From: an uncultured Methanomassiliicoccales archaeon | GTDB taxonomy: Archaea > Thermoplasmatota > Thermoplasmata > SG8-5 | Direction of reading: 5' to 3' | DNA length: 18,548 nt | Assembly (NCBI GenBank): GCA_938004075.1 | Contig: CALKWP010000156.1 | Coordinates: 1-18,548, forward strand | Shown here: positions 14,606-18,548 of the stretch, one piece after another | Layout: every line of letters starts with the position of its first letter | Position numbering within the stretch: position 1 is the first letter of the stretch | Position numbers and translations under genes: made by a program | Notes under the pieces: generated by a model | Told to the model about the DNA's origin: nothing | The model's input: the letters and a program-made list of their open reading frames with translations, nothing else | Databases searched by the model: none

Positions 14606-14860
14606 TTAGTGAAAAGGAAATAGAGAGGAGATGCCGTCGCCGCCTGTGGCTCCGGCAATCAGCCGCCTTATGCTGAATGTCTCCTCGTATTTATCCGCCA
14701 AAGTTTTAGCCTTCTCACGGCTCATGCCAGCTTTGATCATGCCTCTGCGGACCTTCCTTGCGCTCTTTTTGGCCATTCGCTTGAACTTGAGTGCGCTGAA
14801 GACAAGTCTGATCAGCAGGCCCGGGACCCGGGCCAATGCCGCCAGGGGGATATCACTCAT
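14606..14860 (-). CDS. small basic protein, unknown function
   Basis: An 84-residue protein that I do not recognise. The N terminus (IPLAALARVPGLLIRLVFSALKF) is hydrophobic and could lie on or in the membrane as an amphipathic helix. A strongly basic stretch (KRMAKKSARKVRRGMIKAG) follows, then a helix MSREKAKTLADKYEETFS and a Gly-rich tail. The frame can be read from TTG at 14866, but ATG at 14860 overlaps the upstream stop as ATGAGTGA and is preferred. The motif G-M-x-x-x-K-A-x-x-L-x-x-K resembles one in the upstream gene, so the two are perhaps related and work together. Confidence 0.75.
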   Translation of the reverse strand: MSDIPLAALARVPGLLIRLVFSALKFKRMAKKSARKVRRGMIKAGMSREKAKTLADKYEETFSIRRLIAGATGGDGISSLFPFH

Positions 14861-15248
14861 CGTCAAACTTCCTTGCGACCTTTTCCTTGACCTTCCTCTC
14901 TATCTCGTCGCCAAGGTCATCATGGCTTCCATGGCCGTGGCCGCCGATGTTGATGCCGCCGGACTCGCCCAGCACCTTGGATATCATCCCGCCGGGGCTG
15001 GAGCTGTCCATGAACTTGTTGGTGAGCTCGAAGGCCTTGTCCTCGTCCATTCCCGCGTCTATCATGGACTTGTAGAACTTGGCGACTGCCATTCCGAACT
15101 GCTCGGACTTCTCGGCGCTGAACAGAGCTTCGGTTATCTCGTTCAGAAGCTTGGGGACTGTAGCGCTCACCGCTTCCAGTATGTCCTTCACTTCCTGGGC
15201 ATCGTTCTTCGATTCCGATTCATCCTTTTTGTTTTCCTTATCTGACAT
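14853..15248 (-). CDS. small acidic helical protein, unknown function
   Basis: A 131-residue protein rich in Asp, Glu, Lys and Ser with no recognised domain. It starts with a charged, probably disordered stretch (MSDKENKKDESESKND), followed by helices (VKDILEAVSATVPKLLNEITEALFSAEK) and AGMDEDKAFELTNKFMDSS, a Gly/His patch (GGINIGGHGHGSHDD) that might bind metal, and a charged end. The start is fixed by a Shine-Dalgarno GGAGGT (15256-15261) exactly 7 nt before ATG 15248; the upstream in-frame ATG at 15263 would leave no such site. A TATA box at 15305-15314 gives a leader of about 40 nt. Confidence 0.82.
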   Translation of the reverse strand: MSDKENKKDESESKNDAQEVKDILEAVSATVPKLLNEITEALFSAEKSEQFGMAVAKFYKSMIDAGMDEDKAFELTNKFMDSSSPGGMISKVLGESGGINIGGHGHGSHDDLGDEIERKVKEKVARKFDDE

Positions 15249-15255
15249 GTTTTTT

Positions 15256-15314
15256 ACCTCCATTGGCGGTTTTCCCGCCTCTGATACTCAATAGTTTGGG
15301 CAGAGTATATAAAC
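15256..15314 (-). promoter_or_regulatory. TATA box and Shine-Dalgarno of the small-protein pair
   Basis: TATA box GTTTATATAC at 15305-15314 and a strong SD GGAGGT at 15256-15261. Together they show a leadered, SD-driven mRNA, in contrast with the leaderless-looking ligase gene. Confidence 0.75.
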
Positions 15315-15344
15315 AGACTGGAAATTGATGACCAGTTTCAGCCA

Positions 15345-15806
15345 TCATTTCATGACCCCCAACAATTTGAGCCAGCGTTCCACAAGCTCGTCCGAGACCT
15401 TGTATTTCCTGACCTTCCTGTCCCCCACGACCTCGATGGCTTTCGCGTCCTCCAGCTCCTTCAGCTTGTCCCGGACCGTCTTTCTGGAGGAGGTCCCGCG
15501 CTTCTCTTTCAGGATATCGGCGATCTGGGAGACGTTCAGCTCCTTCTTCTCGAAAAGGATGACCAGTATATCCTGGGCGATGGGGTCCTTGATAGAGGGG
15601 ACGAGCATCTCAGGGGAAACCTTGCCATGCTGCTGGTACAGGTTGATTATCTTGAGATAACCGCTGGCCATCTCATTGAACTTCGCCATCATGGCCATGG
15701 TCTCCTGGTATGGCCTGGCCATATCAGAAATCATGCCTTCGAGGTTGTCTATCTTGTTGGAGAGGCGCTCTATCTCCTTCGCCTGCTGCTTCTCTTTCTC
15801 GCTCAC
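15345..15806 (-). CDS. coiled-coil winged-helix transcriptional regulator
   Basis: A 153-residue DNA-binding protein. Residues 1-60 form a heptad-like helix (EKQQAKEIERLSNKIDNLEGMISDM) that probably dimerises the protein. Residues about 70-150 form a winged helix: QDILVILFEKKELNVSQIADILKEK gives helices 1-2, SRKTVRDKLKELEDAKAIEVVGDRKVRKYKVSD gives the recognition helix and wing. The target is unknown. The start codon is GTG at 15806 (reading V/M-SEKEK); an AT-rich TATA-like stretch (CTAATATCC) is about 25 nt upstream, so a leaderless GTG-started mRNA is possible. It is followed by the small-protein pair on the same strand after about 80 nt. Confidence 0.85.
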   Translation of the reverse strand: MSEKEKQQAKEIERLSNKIDNLEGMISDMARPYQETMAMMAKFNEMASGYLKIINLYQQHGKVSPEMLVPSIKDPIAQDILVILFEKKELNVSQIADILKEKRGTSSRKTVRDKLKELEDAKAIEVVGDRKVRKYKVSDELVERWLKLLGVMK

Positions 15807-15849
15807 AGAGATAGTAAGGCTATTTGGATATTAGAAATTTACCAATGGT

Positions 15850-17142
15850 TCAAATGTTTTTGAGGTAAATGTTCTCGTCCCTGCCTGGCCCGTATGACAG
15901 AATCTCAACTGGTACGCCTGTTCTTTCTTCTATGAAAGCGACGTAAGCTGCAAGGTTGGGATGAATCCGGGGTGTTGCGCCATTGGTGGATTTGGGCCAA
16001 TCAGACATGGCAGGCCAGCCAGCAAATGTTTCGTAAACGGGCTTGCATTTCTCCAGAACCCTCATGCTGGCAGGGAAATCATGCATGTCCATCCCATCGT
16101 ATTCGTAATGGGTGCATATCTTGACTTCCGGAATGCCGCACATCACATCGGCCTTGGTCAGCACGATACTGTCAAGGCCGCAAAGTCTTGCGGAATGCCT
16201 GAGCATAACCAGGTCAAGCCAGCCGACGCGCCTTGGCCTGCCTGTTGTGGTCCCGAATTCCTTGCCGACGCTGGCTATAAGCTTGCCGGTGTCGTCGAAA
16301 AGCTCTGTGGGAAAGTGGCCGGTCCCGACCCTGCTGGTGTAGGCCTTGACTATTCCGATGACCTTGTTGATGCGCTTGGGTGCGATTCCCGCGCCGGTGC
16401 AGGCGCCGCCGGTTATGGTTGCTGAAGAAGTGCCATGCGGGTAGATGCCATGGTCTATGTCCAGATGAACGCCCTGCGCTCCCTCGAAAAGGACATTCAT
16501 TTCGTCATCCAGTGCCCCGTTAATCAACACAGAGGCGTCCGAGATGTGGGGGGCAAGCTTCTCCCCGAAATTCCTGTAAAGCGCCAGCATCTCCTGCATG
16601 CTCATGTCCAGGGTGCCGCCCAGCGCCTCGATGTACGCCTTCTTGACCGGGTAGGCCACAGAAAGCTTCCTCTCCAGTTCCTCCGGGTCTATGATGTCGC
16701 ACATACGCAACCCGAAGCGCGATGCCTTGTCGGAGTAGCAGGGGCCGATGCCGCGCTTCGTGGTTCCGGCGGCCAGCGAGCCCTTCTTCTCCTCCTCCAG
16801 GCCGTCGATTATCCTGTGGTAAGGCATGATGACATGCGCCCGGTCGCTGATGACCAGCTTTCCCATTTTGACGCCCAGTTCCCTGAGGCCATCAAGTTCT
16901 TTCAACAGGACTTCCGGGTCTATGACAAGGCCGTTGCCGATGACAGAGGTTACATTCTCCCTGAGGATCCCGGAGGGCACCAGGTGAAGCTTGAAGGTCT
17001 TCTCCCCGATGACAATTGTGTGGCCTGCATTGTTCCCGCCCTGGAACCGGACGACCATGTCCGCATCCCTGGCCATAAGATCGGTTATCTTTCCCTTTCC
17101 CTCATCGCCCCATTGGGTTCCCACAATCAGTCTGGATGGCAT
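15850..17142 (-). CDS. purA: adenylosuccinate synthetase
   Basis: This enzyme joins IMP and aspartate using GTP, the first step from IMP to AMP. The 430-residue length is usual. The start is MPSRLIVGTQWGDEGKGK, with catalytic D13 and the P-loop-like GDEGKGK (12-18), and the second catalytic residue H41 in NNAGHT. Further motifs are TTKRGIGP, FEGAQGVHLDIDHG(I)YPHGTSS, TTTGRPRRVGWLD and LTKAD, all intact. The frame stays open well upstream, but that part is antisense to the PrsW gene and lacks homology. The ATG at 17142 has AGAAGGTG about 8 nt before it and a TATA box CTTTATTTATC at 17177-17187, which give a leader of roughly 15-18 nt. Confidence 0.97.
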   Translation of the reverse strand: MPSRLIVGTQWGDEGKGKITDLMARDADMVVRFQGGNNAGHTIVIGEKTFKLHLVPSGILRENVTSVIGNGLVIDPEVLLKELDGLRELGVKMGKLVISDRAHVIMPYHRIIDGLEEEKKGSLAAGTTKRGIGPCYSDKASRFGLRMCDIIDPEELERKLSVAYPVKKAYIEALGGTLDMSMQEMLALYRNFGEKLAPHISDASVLINGALDDEMNVLFEGAQGVHLDIDHGIYPHGTSSATITGGACTGAGIAPKRINKVIGIVKAYTSRVGTGHFPTELFDDTGKLIASVGKEFGTTTGRPRRVGWLDLVMLRHSARLCGLDSIVLTKADVMCGIPEVKICTHYEYDGMDMHDFPASMRVLEKCKPVYETFAGWPAMSDWPKSTNGATPRIHPNLAAYVAFIEERTGVPVEILSYGPGRDENIYLKNI

Positions 17143-17176
17143 GTCAATACACCTTCTCTGCATGGGAATAGGGGCA

Positions 17177-17216
17177 GATAAATAAAGACTTTGCACGGCC
17201 CGCAAAATTGTATATC
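17177..17216. promoter_or_regulatory. divergent promoters of purA and the PrsW-like gene
   Basis: On the minus strand, TATA box CTTTATTTATC (17177-17187) serves purA. On the plus strand, ATTGTATATC (17207-17216) serves the PrsW-like gene, whose mRNA also has SD-like AAGGAG (17231-17236) and GAGGT (17238-17242) before ATG 17249. Confidence 0.65.
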
Positions 17217-17248
17217 CCTTGAGCGACATCAAGGAGTGAGGTCGCAGC

Positions 17249-17920
17249 ATGGACATCGAATCTCTGAAATGGATTGGTTTCTTCCTGCTGGTGGCGCTCC
17301 TGCCATCCATAATGTGGGCAGCATGGCTCTCCAGAAGGGCGCGCGGCAGCCCTGGATTCGCCAGCATGCTGGCTATGTTCATCTGGGGCGCTGTCTTCGC
17401 CGTGATAATCGCAATCGTGCTTGAGATACTGGCTCCGGGCTTCAGCCCCTGGGAAGTGGGGACGCCGCTGTTCTTCATGGTTGTTTTCGTCGCGCCGCTG
17501 GCAGAGGAATTTGCCAAGCCGCTCGGCTTGAGAATCGTGGAGGGCGAAATCACCCGCATCAGGGACGGCATCCTGCTTGGCGCGACCGCCGGCCTGGGAT
17601 TTGCCGCCACCGAGAATCTGCTTTACGGACAAGCGGCTCTGGCGGGCGGAGACTGGACCGCTTACTGGGTCACGGTCGTTCTCAGGGGATTCGCTGCCTG
17701 CGCGCTTCATGCTGCGGCAACAGCGATGACCGGCAGGGGCTACGCCATGGCAAAGGTCGGCGGCAGAACGATCCTGGTGGTTATCCCGTTCTTCATGCTG
17801 GCTGTGGCGATGCACGCGCTTTACAATTACCTGGCTATACAGGGCAGCATCCTGGCGTTCATGGGCGCGATGCTTCTGGCGCTGGGAGCCATCGTTTACA
17901 CGGGGAGAGCCGTGGAATGA
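17249..17920 (+). CDS. PrsW-family intramembrane metalloprotease
   Basis: A 223-residue membrane protein of about seven hydrophobic segments (first at 9-26, last at 200-218). The family residues are in place: E86-E87 in APLAEEFAKPLG, E122-N123 in GFAATENLLY, H154 in ACALHAAATAM and H189/N193 in MHALYNYL. They form the presumed metal site of PrsW-type/CAAX-like intramembrane proteases, which cut anti-sigma factors in bacteria. Archaea lack sigma factors, so the substrate here is unknown. It is divergent from purA and alone on its strand. Confidence 0.88.
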   Translation: MDIESLKWIGFFLLVALLPSIMWAAWLSRRARGSPGFASMLAMFIWGAVFAVIIAIVLEILAPGFSPWEVGTPLFFMVVFVAPLAEEFAKPLGLRIVEGEITRIRDGILLGATAGLGFAATENLLYGQAALAGGDWTAYWVTVVLRGFAACALHAAATAMTGRGYAMAKVGGRTILVVIPFFMLAVAMHALYNYLAIQGSILAFMGAMLLALGAIVYTGRAVE

Positions 17921-17971
17921 TGGCAGTTTGACCCACACCTTTCGAATGAAATTAGATGCAAGGCCCATATT

Positions 17972-17983
17972 ATAGATATCTAT
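17972..17983. repeat. 12-bp palindrome in proteasome promoter region
   Basis: ATAGATATCTAT is a perfect palindrome in a very AT-rich stretch (17968-18000) that also holds candidate TATA elements (TATTAATATAC, 17981-17991). It could be part of the promoter rather than an operator. Confidence 0.4.
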
Positions 17984-18021
17984 TAATATACTAATAAAGA
18001 TACGGGTAAAATACATCTGAA

Positions 18022-18037
18022 ATACGTTTAAACGTAT
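18022..18037. promoter_or_regulatory. perfect 16-bp palindrome, candidate operator
   Basis: ATACGTTTAAACGTAT is a perfect palindrome 24 nt before the ATG of the RHH-proteasome gene. It is downstream of the likely TATA region near 17985, so it should lie at or just after the transcription start, where a bound repressor would block transcription. RHH proteins typically bind such sites as dimers, and the next gene encodes an RHH domain. Autoregulation is inferred. Confidence 0.5.
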
Positions 18038-18061
18038 GTTTGATGGTACTAGAGGGATGAA

Positions 18062-18501
18062 ATGGCGGAACTGAGGGTGATACTCCCGGACGATGTGGAC
18101 AGGTATCTGGAAAGCCTGATAAGGTCGGGGATGTTCGGAAACAAGGCGGAGCTGGCTCGCGCAGCCATAGTTCATTTCCTGAACACTGTCGGCCCGATAT
18201 CCAAGGGGTATGATGGGGATACCGCGTTCTCCCCGGACGGGCGCATCTACCAGCTTGAGTACGCCAGGGAATCCGTTCAGCGCGGCAGGGCGGTCATGGG
18301 AATGGTGTGCAATGACGGCGTAGTGCTCGCTACCGAGAATCTTGCAGACGGGACGGATGCGCTGGTCGTTGCGGCTCCATGCCTGCGCAAGATATCGGAC
18401 AACATTGCCATCGGTTATGCGGGACTGGGCGCGGATGCCATGATGGTGATGGACCGGCTGAAGCCGCTTGACCTGAAGACAGAGGAAAAGATTCTCTCGG
18501 C
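18062..18501 (+). CDS. psmA: proteasome alpha subunit with N-terminal ribbon-helix-helix domain (3'-truncated)
   Basis: The first 45 residues (ELRVILPDDVDRYLESLI..KAELARAAIVHFL) have the strand-helix-helix pattern of MetJ/Arc-type DNA-binding domains. From residue 50 the protein is a proteasome alpha subunit: YDGDTAFSPDGRIYQLEYARESVQRG matches the gate and H0 region, followed by the beta-sheet start and LRKISDNIAIGYAGLGADA, where K110 corresponds to the lysine that receives ATPase HbYX tails. Ordinary alpha subunits have only about 8-10 residues before YDRA, not an added domain. The gene is cut at 18501 by adapter sequence; about 145 true residues remain of some 280 expected. The apparent stop, in DRKSVV, is an artefact. 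Confidence 0.88.
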
Positions 18502-18548
18502 AGATCGGAAGAGCGTCGTGTAGGGAAAGAGTGTAGATCTCGGTGGTC
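18502..18548. other. Illumina TruSeq adapter contamination
   Basis: The final 47 bases start AGATCGGAAGAGC and continue GTCGTGTAGGGAAAGAGTG and TAGATCTCGGTGGTC, the reverse complement of the TruSeq universal (P5) adapter. It is not genomic. Confidence 0.98.

Noticed and set aside
17143..17610. N-terminal extension of 156 residues on purA
   Set aside because: It is antisense to the PrsW-like gene, lacks adenylosuccinate synthetase homology, and a TATA box and SD support the start at 17142.
17144..18175. 343-residue minus-strand frame over the PrsW and proteasome genes
   Set aside because: Composition is rich in His, Arg and Gln with no domain, and it covers two well-supported plus-strand genes and a promoter.

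Overview
The window reads as a piece of an archaeal genome, most likely a euryarchaeon of the Thermoplasmata-like lineages. The evidence is archaeal-type TATA boxes in front of most genes, tRNA genes with bulge-helix-bulge introns and no encoded CCA, and a gene set that includes an archaeal ATP-dependent DNA ligase, Trm56, an ADP-forming acyl-CoA synthetase and a proteasome alpha subunit. The lineage is an inference from protein flavour and was not tested. The last 47 bases are Illumina TruSeq adapter, so this is the end of a (probably metagenomic) contig and the last gene is cut artificially.

Layout. 1-740: the tail of a possible upstream gene, a GNAT acetyltransferase, then two hairpins. 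740-1310: tRNA-Ala(UGC) on the minus strand with a 34-nt canonical intron, preceded by two extra degenerate copies of its promoter and 5' part. 1311-1740: no protein gene, but two inverted copies of a hairpin-rich repeat; a third copy lies at 7121-7291. 1757-3505: DNA ligase (minus). 3618-5453: DEAD-box RNA helicase and a small DUF5946-like protein (plus). 7042-5457: minus-strand operon of a winged-helix regulator, trm56 and an HD-domain protein. 7342-7552: tRNA-Ser(GGA), apparently interrupted in the T loop by a 127-nt intron. 7683-7832: a 49-residue zinc-ribbon protein. 7966-11150: ADP-forming acyl-CoA synthetase overlapping a BioD-like/DRTGG protein. 12497-11211: TPR protein (minus). 14514-12556: minus operon of an IMPase-fold phosphatase, NAD kinase and a JAMM/MPN metalloprotease. 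15248-14606: two overlapping small paralogue-like proteins (minus). 15806-15345: coiled-coil winged-helix regulator (minus). 17142-15850: purA (minus). 17249-17920: PrsW-like membrane protease (plus). 18062-18501: start of a proteasome alpha subunit carrying an N-terminal ribbon-helix-helix domain, behind a perfect 16-bp palindrome.

How the genes fit together. Most are housekeeping: DNA joining, RNA remodelling, tRNA methylation, purine synthesis, NAD(P) balance and acetyl-CoA to ATP conversion. Overlapping stop/start codons show translational coupling in the acyl-CoA synthetase, NAD kinase, HD-protein and small-protein pairs. Both leaderless-looking transcripts (TATA about 25 nt before the start codon, as for the ligase) and Shine-Dalgarno-led ones (small protein at 15248) occur.

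The best candidates for something new are the RHH-proteasome alpha fusion with its palindromic upstream site, the T-loop intron in tRNA-Ser with an internal oligo-T hairpin, the three-copy structured repeat with compensatory stem changes, and the tandem tRNA-Ala promoter/5'-fragment copies.
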